A stretch of DNA of 64,000 nt. Source: Solea solea. Lineage: Eukaryota; Chordata; Actinopteri; Pleuronectiformes; Soleidae. A model generated the notes under the pieces. It was not told where the DNA came from. It saw only the letters and a program-made list of their open reading frames with translations, and ran no database searches. The stretch spans positions 26,417,463 through 26,481,462 of the forward strand of contig NC_081139.1 in NCBI RefSeq assembly GCF_958295425.1, in the 5' to 3' direction. A program made the translations under genes and the position numbers. This document shows positions 47,288 to 60,600 of this stretch, piece after piece. Positions within the stretch are counted from its first letter, which is position 1; every line of letters begins with the position of its first letter.

Positions 47288-48968
47288 TGAGTGTGTTTCG
47301 TGAGAATTGAGAAGAATGACAAGAAGGAAGTCCATTTTGTGTTGTGAAAACGCAAACTCCTGGAGACGTTCGTGGAGGAGTGATGTGGGGCCATGCTGTT
47401 AATGTCCCCCCCTCCTCCCCTTGGACATCCTGTGTGTGGAGTCTGGGTAAAGGGGCTAGAATCCTGGAACTCTTAAAAGGAAGCGTGTCAGGACATTTGA
47501 AGGGGGGGGGGGGGCGAAAGAAATATGTTTACCCCCTGTAAATGTCGGCAGAATGAATGAATGGGAATTTCTCACGAAACGTCTTAATTCAAACCAGTGA
47601 GAGAAAAAGGGAAAGGTGATAGAAAACACTCTCAGCTGCCAAAGTGCACGCGGGGTGTAATCGGACTTGCGTCAGGGCAGGTACAAAATAACAGGAAGAG
47701 ACGAGGGGTGTACACGCTTTGTGAAATGTGGGTGTGTTTCATGACACTTTTTAAAAGTTTGTATGTGGCGCAATTTAAAAACTTAACTGTTTTATGTCAA
47801 CATTTATCTGTAGATGTGAAATCTGGAAATAATTGGAAGAGTTTGTGCACGGCAGCTTATTTTTTCGTCTGTAATAATCTTATATGTTACATTATTTGAT
47901 GCTATTTCACATGCATGCAGTGCTGCAGCTGTGTATTGGCAAAAATACCATTTTGTGATCCCTGCCCAAAAAAATTGTCTATTTTAGGAAAAACTCTCAT
48001 AGTAAAAAATGTCTTTGTCTTGTGAGAGGAGCGGACGGAGGGGAAGAGAGAGTGAAATAGCCGAGGAACTGCTGCTAACGCGGCTTAAATACCAAACCAA
48101 GAATATTGATACTGTGTTTCAAAGAATCACCACAGTATTTATTACGCATGAAATATTGAGACATTTTAGACTATTGGTATTTTCTTACAGCCCTATACAG
48201 TATAATTATGAAATCATATTTAAAAAGTGACTAAATGTTTATTTCAGTCCTGCAATAAGAGAATAATCTGCTAAAACAAAAACATCCCTTTCTCTGCATG
48301 TTTTTTTCTACTCAAACAACAACTTTAGCAACAAAGTTTAGTATACTTAGCGTACATTTGCCAGTCCCACACCCGGTGTCCATCAAGACAAATGTACATT
48401 TAACAGTAAAATTGGCAGTGGCAGCAATCTTGTAATCCCATGTTGGGGTTGGTGAGATTGCTGCGACTTTCCGAGGTGGAAATCCGACTTAAGGGTGTGT
48501 AGGATTTGGAGCATATGAATAGTATCATTACAAAATACGTGATAAGCCCTTTGTTTTCTTCTTCCATTATTGTAGTATGCTACCAAAATCATTATTTTTT
48601 GCAGCCCTAATTATATTAATCAAATTAGATTAATTCAAAAATATTTTTTAGATTTGGGAATTGGGAGAAAAAAAAAAATATTGAGTAATCGTTTTAAAAA
48701 ATAAGCTTTCAGGACACGTGTCATTTCCCAGACAGGGAGATGTTATTGTTCCTGCTGTAAGTGCCCGGTGACTCTGTTGTTTTTCCTGCTGATAACATCC
48801 CCTGTGGCAGTCTGTGTGTCACTGACCACCGTGCTGCTCTGGGCTTCCTCTCTGCGTTTTATCCAGAAACATGGCGCACATGTTTACAACAGGTTAAAAA
48901 AGAATCTGAAAATGAGAAATGACAAGTTTTTAAATCAACATTTTTTTTCTTTTTCACTTCTTTTGCAG
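46328..48968 (+). other. Putative FGD5 intron
   Basis: It contains a C8-9 run near 46940, a copy of the GGACC dispersed repeat (46985-47260) with a TG microsatellite (47250-47286), a G-run (47502-47514), and MITE-like debris near 48599-48715. The 100-codon and 73-codon frames here are not recognisable. It ends at a good pyrimidine tract plus TTTTGCAG. Confidence 0.5.
46985..47286 (+). repeat. Dispersed GGACC repeat, copy 3
   Basis: Phrases TTTTTGTCATCTCTTAAGG, ACACTGACCTTCTCAGGACC, TCCTCATGGTGACCAAGACC and GAAGAATAGCTGTGCAAACC match 35127-35400 in the same order. It ends in a TG microsatellite. Confidence 0.75.
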
Positions 48969-49042
48969 ATTTTCAAAACCCACTGTCAGTCCCTCAGCCA
49001 AAGGTCCGCAGTCACCTGACCATCAAAGTACAATCCAAGCTG

Positions 49043-51606
49043 ATGTCCAGACCGTGTCCCAGCGCTCGTGGTCCAAAACCTCCCGTCGCACCCAAGCCAA
49101 GACCCCCGCTTGAGTCTCACCCACAGGGGGAGGAGCCCTGTCCCCCACTGAGCCTCAGTAATGGAGACCTGAGCCACTCAGATGGGGAGACAGAAGATCT
49201 CCATGACATGGCTGAGGAGAATCAGGACCGAGTGGAGAAGAGCGAGGCCAACGGCACTGGAGAGATGAACCCAGAGGACGAAGCTGAGGTGGAAACAGAG
49301 AAGGAAGGGGACATTTTGGATAACCATGATGACACTGACAGCGTTGGCTCTGAGGACACAATTAAAGGAGATGATGGTCCCATCGTTACTGAAACTACTG
49401 AAGATGAAAACACTGAAGATGACTTCAACACATCAACACCTTCTCCTCTTCTGACTGAAACAGAGGATGAGGAAACGTCTGAAAAACACTGCAATGCTGC
49501 AAGACTCTCTGATGTCACCGTAGAAGACCGAACACAGTTAATCAGTCAGGGTGATGAGGACAGTGACATGGGACTCAATGAAGCGGAAGAATTTGCATTT
49601 GGATTCAGAGTGCTTCCAACGGTAACAGAGGAGTATCCCTACGATATGATTGGCCCCGGAGATGATGCTAGTGACACGTGCGAGTCATGTGACCCGGCTG
49701 AATCTATATCAGGGGATACAGAGGTGTGGCAACCAGAGCGGGCTACCAAAGACCTCTCCGGCTGTTTTCGGTTCACATCCAGCACTGAGGACGTGTTTGG
49801 GCCTTACGCAGTCATCGAAGCAGTTCCGGGAGATATGAGCGACACCGCCGACCCAGAGTGGAGTCAGGAGGATGACCCCGATGACAAACCTTCCAACGAA
49901 GTGCAAACGTCAGGTGCCTCGAACCAGGATCCGTACTATGTGTCATCGGATGACGTCGACAAGCTGGAGGATAAGCAGGCCCTCTCTGAACAGGGTGAGA
50001 CAGCTGAGGGCAGCGATCAGTCGAGTCAGCAGAAAGACAAAGCACAGGACAGTGAGTCAGCAGATGAGTATGCAAACATTGACGATTCTGTCTGTCACAA
50101 AGGAGATGACTTTGAGCAGTTGGAGTGTGTCTCATCAGAGGATTACGTCGAGATAGGTGACGAGGACGAGGACGAAGACACGGAGAAGAGACCCATCAAA
50201 GGCAAAAGCGTGAAAGAGAGAACAGCGAAGCGCGAGCAGGCCTACGACAGCCAGAGGGCGAGCTGTCAGCCTCGAATCAGGTTGTGCAACATCACCGTGC
50301 CAACGGATCTGGACCTGGGCCGCACCCCAGAGCTCACGAACCGAGTGGTGTTTGCCCACACCACTGAAGCCTTTGAGGAAGATATCGAGGAACTGGACTG
50401 CCACATTGTGCCGTATTATGAAGACACAGACTCTGACAGTGAAGAGCATATTTACGAAGAGGCAGGGTTCGATTCAGAAGGGGAGAACTTTATAACACTG
50501 GATAGGAAATCTATTGTGACGCGGTCGCGCTCTTATTCTGGAAAAATTACAGGTTATGTTCCAGAGACTGTACCAGAGGAGACGGGGACAGAGTATCAAA
50601 CTCATGACTACTGCTCAGTGGCCTTGGAACAGAACAGCGAACCACTCAGCCCTTCACAGCAGCCTGGGGTCAACAGTGTAACCCCGTCTATGGGCACTCG
50701 TCGTTTCTTACTATATTCACGCTCTGCAGAAGGTCCAGAGTTGACCATGACCACCCCAAAAGAGTTCAACCAATCTCTGAGGGATGAGATCAGGATGAGG
50801 AGGAAAGACGATAACCTCTCCCTCCCGTGTGTGATAACTTCTTCTGGAAGCTTTTCCCAGCGAAGCCATCAATCGTCCAGTGGTGTTTCCACACCAACTT
50901 CACTGGTGGACATCCCACCTCCCTTTGAGCTGGCATACATCACAAAAAGACCTGTGACCAAGAGTTCTCCATCCCTCCTGATCCAGCATGAACCCAGTGA
51001 CTTACCTAAGAAGAAGAAGTCCTCCTTTAAACGCTTCCTGGCCCTCAAGTTCAAGAGGAAGTCAGACTCAAAGGTTTTTAGTGATGTGAGTGTCCGCTCT
51101 TCGCGTTCCTCCTCTGAATCCAGTCACCACGGCCCAGCAAGAGTTATAGAGCTTGATCGTAGGAGCACTGGCAGCTCACCTCAACCCCAGTCCCGCATGG
51201 TGAACCCCCAGCAGCGTCTTTCAGACCTGCCGCCCACCTTCATCCTTGACAACGTCCACCAGAGGAGGAAAGGTGACCTCAAAACCTACGGCAGGGGCGT
51301 CTCCAGAGTGGAGTCCTTTGAGGAGCGTTCTCGCCGTCGCGCAATGCCGCTGCCTTTGACCAAACCCCGCTCCATCTCCTTCCCCAGCGCGGACACCTCA
51401 GATTACGAGAACATTCCAGCCATGAACTCAGACTATGAGAACATCCAGATCCCGGGCAGGCCCACCAGATCCCACACAGTCACCGAGTTTTTTGAAGATC
51501 CAGTTCGCACCACCGTTGCCTGCAATGAAAACGATGGCTATGTGGATATGAACAGTTTCCCCGGGATAGAGAGCAAACACCAGACATTGAAGGACGACAC
51601 TGAAAG
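49043..51606 (+). CDS. fgd5: FGD5 large N-terminal exon (854 codons)
   Basis: From the ATG at 49043: a proline-rich GPKPPVAPKPRPP stretch (residues about 10-22), a candidate SH3 ligand. Then a long acidic, disordered region to about residue 460 (DEDEDEDTE near 374). Next a conserved block around GKITGYVPETVPEETG (about 500-515), a serine-rich segment with SSGSFSQR (about 605), and a basic patch KKKKSSFKRFLALKFKRK (about 656-673). It ends with two YENI tyrosine motifs (about 788 and 798) and a YVDM motif (about 833). The exon frame continues to a stop at 51637, but the splice donor after GAAAG at 51606 is used by homology. The acceptor is at 48968. Confidence 0.95.
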
Positions 51607-54600
51607 GTATGATGATCCTTTAAATCATTTAATTTAGAATTCTTTAAAACTCCAAAAGCACATATGAGGCTAGAGTTGACTACCTGGAACCAAGTTTACA
51701 AATTGACCATTTGTCTAATGTATCTGCTAAGTCTCTGATTGGCAAACCCAAAACAGTAGGTGACTGTGTGTTTTTGACTTTGTTATATAGGAATATAAGT
51801 TTTACATAACATTATAGATGGTTTAAAATGACATTCAAACCTGTTACCTGTGTAATTATCAGGGCTGATCGGTCTATCTTGCTATTCGGCTATTATGGTC
51901 TTCAAGATATTATTCAAATCCACAATTGCAATGAAAAAGGCAGTCGATATTGAAAAGAATCGCAATAAAATATCAACAAGAGAATAACACTTGTCAAACA
52001 AATCTGAGGGAAAACATTCAAGTGTTGTGTCTCAGTATATATTGAACCCTTATTATATTGATATTGAAGAATTATATTGCCATATACACTGTTAGGGACA
52101 ATTGCCCAGCCTTATTCAGGACCTAATTAGTCAATGAGATAGATCTGTAGCTTAGTGTCAGACTCTTCTTTCGAACAGATCAATTATTTAAAACACTTAT
52201 TCGCTGAAGTGCCAACTGTTCACTGGTACGAGCTCAGACTCATTCATGCCTCTGGACTCTGGGAAATGGGAACGTGAATTTGTTTTTACTTTCTAGTTAA
52301 ACAATCAGTCAGTTAATCATTTAAATGGTTTCCAAATGAATAGATAATTAAAGTAGTTGTCAGGTGCGGCCTGATGTTAGAGGTGTTCAATATAATAAGC
52401 CTAGAATATGTTGTATTTATGATCTCATGTGATGTTTCCGCTCATTTTAAAAACTATGGAGTGTAATCAGACAGCTATAGTTCACCTTAACCGGTTTTTA
52501 AAGGCGTCATTTAAAGCAGGCTTTCTCAATCCTGGTCCTGGGGACCCACTGCTCTGCATGTTTTAGATGTTTCTTCGCACCTGCCTCAAATAAATGGCTC
52601 GTTATCGGGCTTCTGCAGAGCTGCTGGAGCAGGGAAACATCTAAAACATGCAGGGCAGTGGGTCCCCAGGACCAGGATTGAGAAACCCTGATCAGAAATA
52701 TTAGGCCTGGACTCCTGAACTCGCGGGAGCAATCTTTGCCCCCGAACAACTGACAGATTTTCTTACAGTGTGTCTCAAATGAGCAGTGGGATCAGCCTCT
52801 TGTAGCTCATGTGTGCAGTGAGCGATGAGCAGCCTGCTGCGCGAGGCAACGCCGGCTTTGGGAAGATGGACAATGCATGTGGGGGAGCTTACTGGTGTTT
52901 TTTTCATTTGGAAGATTTAGAGGTCACATCTGGTGCCACTGCGTCCTTTGCAAGTCTGAAGTGATAGAAGCGATAACGGCACATGGGTGACTCACCAGGC
53001 CCAGGTTATTCACATTAGAGAAAGTAATTATGGACTGCAATTATAAGTGAAAACGTGTGGGGGAGTTATTTAAACACGAGTAAGTGGAGAAGGGGAAAAA
53101 AAGAGTGTGGGATGGGGATGGGATGTGCTATAGAAGGAGGAGAGTGAAAACAAAGAGTATATAGGGATAAAGTGAGGTAGAAGAGGGGGAGGGGGGAAAT
53201 TGTGGTGTAATTGCTCTCCTGTACTTGACACTTACGGTTAAGTTTAGGAAGGCTTTTATTAAAGTAGCTTTCCCCCGAGCTCTTCTCTTTCATTGGACCC
53301 TGGAGGGGCCGCAGGATTTACCGCAGTGTGTGATAGAGTGAGGAATCATCGCGGTCAGGTTGTGCCAAATTACCCAGTTTCAGCCACTACGGGCCAAAGT
53401 CCTTTCCCCAGTGTTAATAAAATAGTTGTGTTTGATGACCTGTGAGTAGCCAAAGAGATGGGACAATACCTTAAAGGCTTTCACAGAATCTGGGACTGAA
53501 ACGGTTCTAAACTCAGTTTGCTTTTGTTTCTTGCGGGGCCAAGAAATAGGTTGTTAGGGTGTTTATCATTCACCTGCAACTAACTAATCCTTATTTAACA
53601 CTTCAGTTCTGCAGATTAAAGTCCCACATAACTACATAGGAATCAACTCTTTGCAGATATTATCATTTACATGACTTTTGCATATAAAGCTCTTAGGCGA
53701 ACATTCAGATTGTGGGTTTTCTTCGTAACAGTCGCTATGTTTTAATGGATTCACAGGTGTAGCACCAGCAGGGAATTAATCTATTGAAATAAGTGTGTCT
53801 GCCTCTGCTACGCTAGATATATGATAGATAGCAATATGCTACAACTATTTTCCAGTTGCTAGTTAGCTAGTTGCTACCATGTCAAGCTAGCACCATTCTG
53901 TGTCTGTCTAGCGTCCATTAACTTAAAAATGTTTGATTCTTAAAGGTAATAAAGCATAAATTTGGTCTCTTGCTCAGTCCAAGTCTGCATTTCGCCATGT
54001 TTTTCTCGTCGTTGTCTTCTTCTTTGTAGGAGCTTCTGTTATTTTGGGGTCAAAGCCTGCGCAAGCATGTGCAGCTAGGCTAGTTTGACTCATACGACTT
54101 AAAACCACCTTATCTGGGTGTGTTAGTCACACTTTGGTAAATTTGATTTAATACAATATACGTCTGACTAACCATGTGAACAGTATGAGTGTCAAATACA
54201 ATCGGATTGTTTCCATTGCTCATGTAGTCCATTTTAATATGTGATTAAAGTCACCTGGAGTCTGATTCTTTTGTGTGAACAGCACATGTTGCACGGAAGC
54301 TGATAAATATCAGCTTCCGTGCAACATGTGCTGTTCACACAGTCGTGAAGAAAGGAAAATGTAACTGAATAAGAGCCAAAACAATCAGATTTGGGCCACT
54401 TGAGTCTGCAGTCTTCTTCCTTCTCTCCTCCAGGCTAGTTTGCACAGCAGACACTCTCCAGTGTTTATATGCGGTGTTCTCTGAAATTTATACGTTTAAT
54501 CACACCATTTAAAATCTCTGTGTCCCAGAAAGTACTCGTTTTTTTCTATCGATGCGGCTCTAAGTGTCTCACACTGTGATGCAGAGACGTGATGTGTCCT

Positions 54601-57600
54601 GTCACCTCGTTTTCACCACATTTCCCCCCCCGGAGACGCATCTGTTACCAGGGCTACTCTTTGAGAGTGTCTCCATGGGCCTGGTTTATGTTTATTTGAG
54701 TGTCAGTGCATTATTATACGCGTATGTGTGCCCACAACAAGTCAGTGTTGGGTGTTTTTGTTCCACTCTTTGTTGTGTTTACATCCTCAGCTCTAAACTC
54801 TCTTTAAAGCTTGCCACGGTCCTCAGACTGCCAAGCCGACAACGATGGCAGTGATTTATTGACAAATCCAAACAGTTACCGCGGTTGTGGACCCAAAAAG
54901 AAACAGTGGATTTTTGTGGTGAGGAAAATGACTGAATGGCAGCGGAGTAGTGGACACACACAACAGGACCTGTCTACAGGAGCAGACGTGCATTTTAAAG
55001 CGAAGTTTCAAAGTCGCTGTGCTACAGGCTTGGCTTGTTTCCACGTGTGTGATTAATGCATAGCACCATTCAGACTACACTTGGGCACGAGCATTCAGCC
55101 AAAGCAAAGAGACATGTTCATTAGCAAGCTACCGCAGTGTACGGTGGGAAAAGAGATCACACTAATGATTCCACCCACAACATGCACAACCTGAGGTGCC
55201 TGCTTATTTGTAGGCGTGAACATGCGCGTGTGTATGCATATTAGGCTACGGCTCTGTGCTGCTTTATCAAAAATTAGGGTTCCTGCAAAAAGCATGCCGT
55301 CTCAGCAGAACTGTCCTTGCACACAAAGAAAGCCGAGTCGCAACGGATGAGTGTTGTTGTGAACTCGCTCAACCCGGACACCATTAGGAGCTCTTTTTGT
55401 CAACTTTTAGGTTTCACAGGTAGACTCACCACAGGGATGTGCACGTCTTTTATCCCCCACTGAGTCAGGCGCACTATGTTCTTTAAGAAACTGCTAATGT
55501 GGGCAAAACTGAACACCTCATCCTACAAAACCTATGTAATATGGAGTTTTAACAGGTTTTTGACCAGTGGGAAACGTGTTTAATCGGCAGTCACTCCCAG
55601 GTAATATGATTTAATGGATGTGGCTTTGGCTCTGATTGGCATTGGATGCAGTTGTAAGTGCTAATTTCTACTTTGCTGCTTCATTTTTCAATTTAGCTAA
55701 AACCCATGGCTAAACATTACTTTTACTGTTAATTGCACTTTTATTCTTGCTCAATTTTTGGACATTAGGGCTGCTATTTTGACTGAAATTGCAATTGGGA
55801 TATGATTTGCGATGTCAGAAGGAATGGTCATTTTCACATAGTTCTCATTTTCATTTGAACAACGTATTTTTTAATGATTACTGTGTGATATTTGTGCAGA
55901 TCTGTGAGAAACAAAGATGTTCTCTTGAGTATAATGTGTACAGGTCAAGACACTATTTAATCTAAAACATTTTGACTGCGATTCTGCTTAAATTTCAATG
56001 AATGAGTCATCCCTCGTGGACATGTTGCTACGCTGTTTGTGTGCAAAATACCACGTAGAGAATAATTGTTGGTCATGTTAACATTGGCTAGTCAACTTGG
56101 CGGTGACCGCTATGTTTTAATGGAACCCACAGTCGTAGCTCAACTATGTTGTTGATTACGGTGGATTACTGTTTTTGTCCTACCATAGACGCACCAGCAG
56201 GGGGATTAATATGTCTGCCTCTGCTACGATAGGTGGCAATATGCTACCGCTATTTTCCGGTTGAGTGTATTGCTAAGCTTTGCTAAATTTGCTGTAGTAA
56301 CTTGGAGGTGACCCTGTTAGCACCTTAAAATTATTTACCCACCTTTGAGTTTGAATGAGAGACCGAAGTAAATACAAAGTAAAAATAACTGAGCTCCATT
56401 GTGTTTCTCTCGCCTACTTGTGAATTATGTTAATCTCCTTCTTCCTGTGGGTTCACCCAGGTTTAAGAAAAACTTGGGTATACCGGATAATTTTAGTGTG
56501 AATTTTAGTGTTCTTTAACTACAGGGTCCAGCCACGGCCTCTGAAACATGTTCCTCCACCCACTGTTATGTTAGCATTAGTAGTGATGAGGGAGCCATCT
56601 TAAGTACATTGTTGTACTGGGTGGTGGCCGTGCGGCTGAGGTGGTGGACAGGGCGTGTCCGTGGGCTGCCAGGCCTGGTGCCAGGCGCCCTGAGGTCATT
56701 GCCAGGTCACCCCCGGGGGAGGAAGTGTCCAACCTAGGAGCTTCCCACCAGCCTGTTTACAGGAAATGCAGGACGAGGGTGGGGCTTCGGAGGGGAGGCA
56801 GGGAGGTGGAGACCCGGGCGGGGGGAGAGGACAGATAGGATGAAGGTGGGGTGGAGGTTCCCAGACCTCTGCTTTGAACAACAAAAAGAGGTGTAGTCCC
56901 TTCAGGAATGCCAGGTCTGCTGTTTTCATCGCTATAGCCAGGGAGGAATCTCACTTCATGTATCCCAACCTGTACACTTTATCCACTGGAATGAAATGGA
57001 ACAGTCCAGCAGAGGATGTTGTATTATGCCAATATTTCAAATTACCATGTTGTTCAAGTGGGATTCAATTCAGATCGGAAGTGTCACAACTAAACAATTT
57101 CAAATTGAAATCACAGTTTGAAACACCAGCAATTAGCAAATTACAAAGAATGCAATTTAATTGTTGTATTTTTTGATAGTTCTGTGTAAATAAAAAAAAA
57201 GGTAGTACATCCCCAGTATATCCCCAAGTGTGTTTTTAGGGTATCCACAAATCCACAAATGTAAGAAAAAGCGCACTTGATATTGAAAAGAATCACAATA
57301 AAATATCAGTTAACTGGATACTTAATGTTGACTCTTTGTCAAAATTAAAGACTTGTCAAACTAATCTGAGGTTAAATATTTAATAGCATTTTATACAGTA
57401 TAGTATATTAAATCAAATTTAGCAAAGCGTGACTAACACACCCAGATAAGGTGGTTTTAAGTCGAATTACTATGGCACGCATACTCAAAGTATGAGTCAA
57501 ACTAGCCTAGCTGCACATGCTACACAGTCTTTGATCCGGAAATAACAGAAGCACCTACACAGACGAAGAAGACAACGGTGAGGAAAAACATGGCGTAATG

Positions 57601-60600
57601 CAGACTTGTGCAATTTTGGACTGAGCAAGAGACCAAACGTATGCTCTATCACCTTTAAGAATCAAATATTTTTAAGTTAGAAAGACACAGAATGGCGCTG
57701 GTTAGCAACTAGCTAACTAGCAACTAGAAAACAGCGGTAGCATATTGCCATCTAGCACAGCAGAGGCAGACACACTTCTTTCAATAAATGAACTCCCTGC
57801 TGATGCTCGTACAGTAGGACAAAGGTTAATCCACAGTAATCAATGGTGTAGGCTCCATTAAAACGTAGCGACCGCTGTGAAGAAAACAAAAACAATAGAT
57901 TTGGGCCACAATCTGAATGTAGCCTAAGAGCTTTATATCCAGGACCTAATTAGTCAATTAGATAGATCTGTAGTTCAGTGTCAGAATCTTCTTTTGAACA
58001 GATCAATTATTTAAACCACTTATTTATTCACTGGCACAAGCTCAGACTCATTCATGCCTCTGGACACTGGGAAATGCAACTTGCTTTTACTTTTCAGTTA
58101 AACAACAAGTCAGTTTATCATTTAAATGATTTCCAAATAAATACATTTATTGTACACGCATTACAAGTGTACTTAAGTACAGTAACAATGTATTTGTACT
58201 TTTGTTACATTACAACACTGAATGGCCCTGAATGGTGGCCTGTCACGCGACGTGAGGTTCATTTTATTTGTTTTCATTATCACACCACAGACAGGACAGC
58301 AGCTGTGTCTGTGAGCGTCTTCATCACGCTGCGTCAGAACAGCCACGGGCTCCGTTCAGACTCCATCGCCTCTAACAGCAGCAACCGTCTTCAAACTTCA
58401 GCCCATTCCCATCAAAGTCATCTATAGTTAACCACCTAATGAGCCCATTCATCGGCTCCTATTTGCTTTAATAGAGCCATTACACGTGGAACGAGCTCTG
58501 TCTGATTGCCGCTAACACACATGTGTATATTTATTTATTTATTTATTTGAAAAGTCGACGTTTAGCTCAATTGAGGTGCACATTAAAGGTCTCGTCTGAT
58601 TCACAGGAGATTTGTGCTCCGAGCGTGTTTGCAGGGACTGTCGTCGCTTCCTCTGCTGAATTAACTTTGCTGTTTTACATCTGGTTTAGAAGCATTGTTG
58701 TAATGGATCTGTGTGAAGGTTATGGAATATGAGATTCCATATTATAGAATCTCATATGGTTTTATTGTTGCTTCTTTTATATTCCAAGCCAGTGGTTATC
58801 AAACTCTTTACACTAGGGTTTTTTCAGGCAAAATAACCCCTACTATATATATTATTTTATATTAAACTCAGCCTAGCGCCATTTATAAACATAACTTGTT
58901 ATTGTGCATTATAAACATAATAACTGATACCAATGCCAATGTCAGGCATACAAGCTGTTATTATATAAATACATGTTCTTATTTTAAACATAAATGTGGA
59001 AACAAAAATGAGAGACAACCCGTATGAAGGTCCCTCAGTTGTGCAATAATTCAGAGCGTAAGAAAGAAGCTTTTCTTCACTTTCAGGAGCTCACACCAGG
59101 TCGACCTGTCCTCTCTGAGGTCAACCATGAGTAATGGGCTGCAGGTGCTTTCTCCAGCCCACCCAACACTGTCCTGCGTGTGTGCGTGTGTGAGGCGAAG
59201 TGTGAATGAAGTCCACTGGGCAACTCTGTTAACCTTTGATCCTCTAATAGTCTTCTCACTGCACACACACACACACACACACGGGAATGTTTACAATAAC
59301 AGGACAAAGCAGTGTGTGTGTGTGTGTACATTTCTGTCACACCTATCTTTAATGTCCTGTTTACCTTACCTGAGGACTAATGAGGCACCATTTCTGAGGA
59401 ACTGGGCTGTCAATGCAGAGTCCTAAGAGAAATAGCTGAACAAATCTGTAAAAGCTGTGTTTTGCACTGCAGCGCTGCAACTCACGATTATTTCCATAAT
59501 CTATTAATCTGTCGATCATTTTCTCAATTCGAGAAATTGTTTGGTCCATAAAATGTCATAAAATGTTGAAATATGTTCCCCAAACCTAGAAATGATGACG
59601 TCCACGCACCAAAATTCAGTTTCAATGGTTTATTTGTTTCATGGAGCCAAAAAAACCAGAAAATATTCACATTTGGATGTTTTAATAACCCTAACCCATG
59701 TACATAAAGAGTTCGCTTTTAAGCTTCGCTAGAATATAAAACATTATATACAGTGAAAGCTTTGCATTTGTTGTGAAACCTGGCAACAGTGCTGCTTTAT
59801 ATACAGTATATTATATTTTTGCCGCATCTACAGCTATAGCCATTAATTTATCCAGTGCTTTTACAAAAACTTATTATAACCCAGTTATTCCCCTGGCAGT
59901 AAATTAGGTCAAACGTACTGAACCGGCCTTAATGGACCAGAGGACATTAATAATTACCACAGGTAACATTTAAAGGGATTACATGACCTACAGTCTGCCC
60001 CCCCGCCCTCCCACCCTCAGGTAAAGCAGCAGCACCACAAAAGGATTACGAACACAACTGTGCCATCTGTGAGGAGAACGAATGGTGAAAGGGATTACAG
60101 CGTGTCACCGGAGGACACCATGTGGGAATTACAAGTGTTCAGAGACTCACACAGGAAAAGGGAAACATATATTAACAGCGGATTTGGAAAATTGCTTTTC
60201 TGTCTTGAGAATATGCTGCTGCAAAATAGACTATACTATACTTTGAATGGCTTTTTTAAACGTGATGTGCAATGTGGACGGTATTCCCTGCTCTTTATGA
60301 TTAATGCACCACCACTGTAGCCATGTTATAATGTGTCCATGTGCTCTTATACCATGAAATATGCATTCATAATGTCTTTTTCTCGCCCCCCTCTGCAGTG
60401 CCTACACCGAGCCCTTCCCCATGAACCCTGTCTCTGCCGGGCTGTCGGCAGATGAGGACCACGGCCGGACCTCTGAGGAAGAAGAGGGGGTGGTGGAGCA
60501 GAGTTATGACAGACAGGTGAGAAATGGGATGGAGGGATGAACGATGACATTGAAATCAGGGCAAGAGACAGTTTTCTGAGCGACGAAACTGCTCCAGTAA

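Larger units (their letters stand above)
51607..60398 (+). other. FGD5 intron (8.8 kb)
   Basis: It is non-coding. It holds paired repeats A and B, the 70-bp palindrome, a palindromic MITE, a GC-rich segment (56600-56850) and decayed MITEs. No other gene was seen on either strand; frames such as 57978-58427 fall in repeat copies. Confidence 0.7.

Noticed and set aside
49043..51637. FGD5 as a single-exon 864-residue protein
   Set aside because: The last ten codons read past a splice donor at 51606. Joining to 60399 restores the family sequence SAYTEP and continues to 62455.
57978..58427. 149-codon plus-strand frame in the FGD5 intron as an exon
   Set aside because: Its first half is repeat A, which recurs at 52112-52345. 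No family resemblance or splice support.
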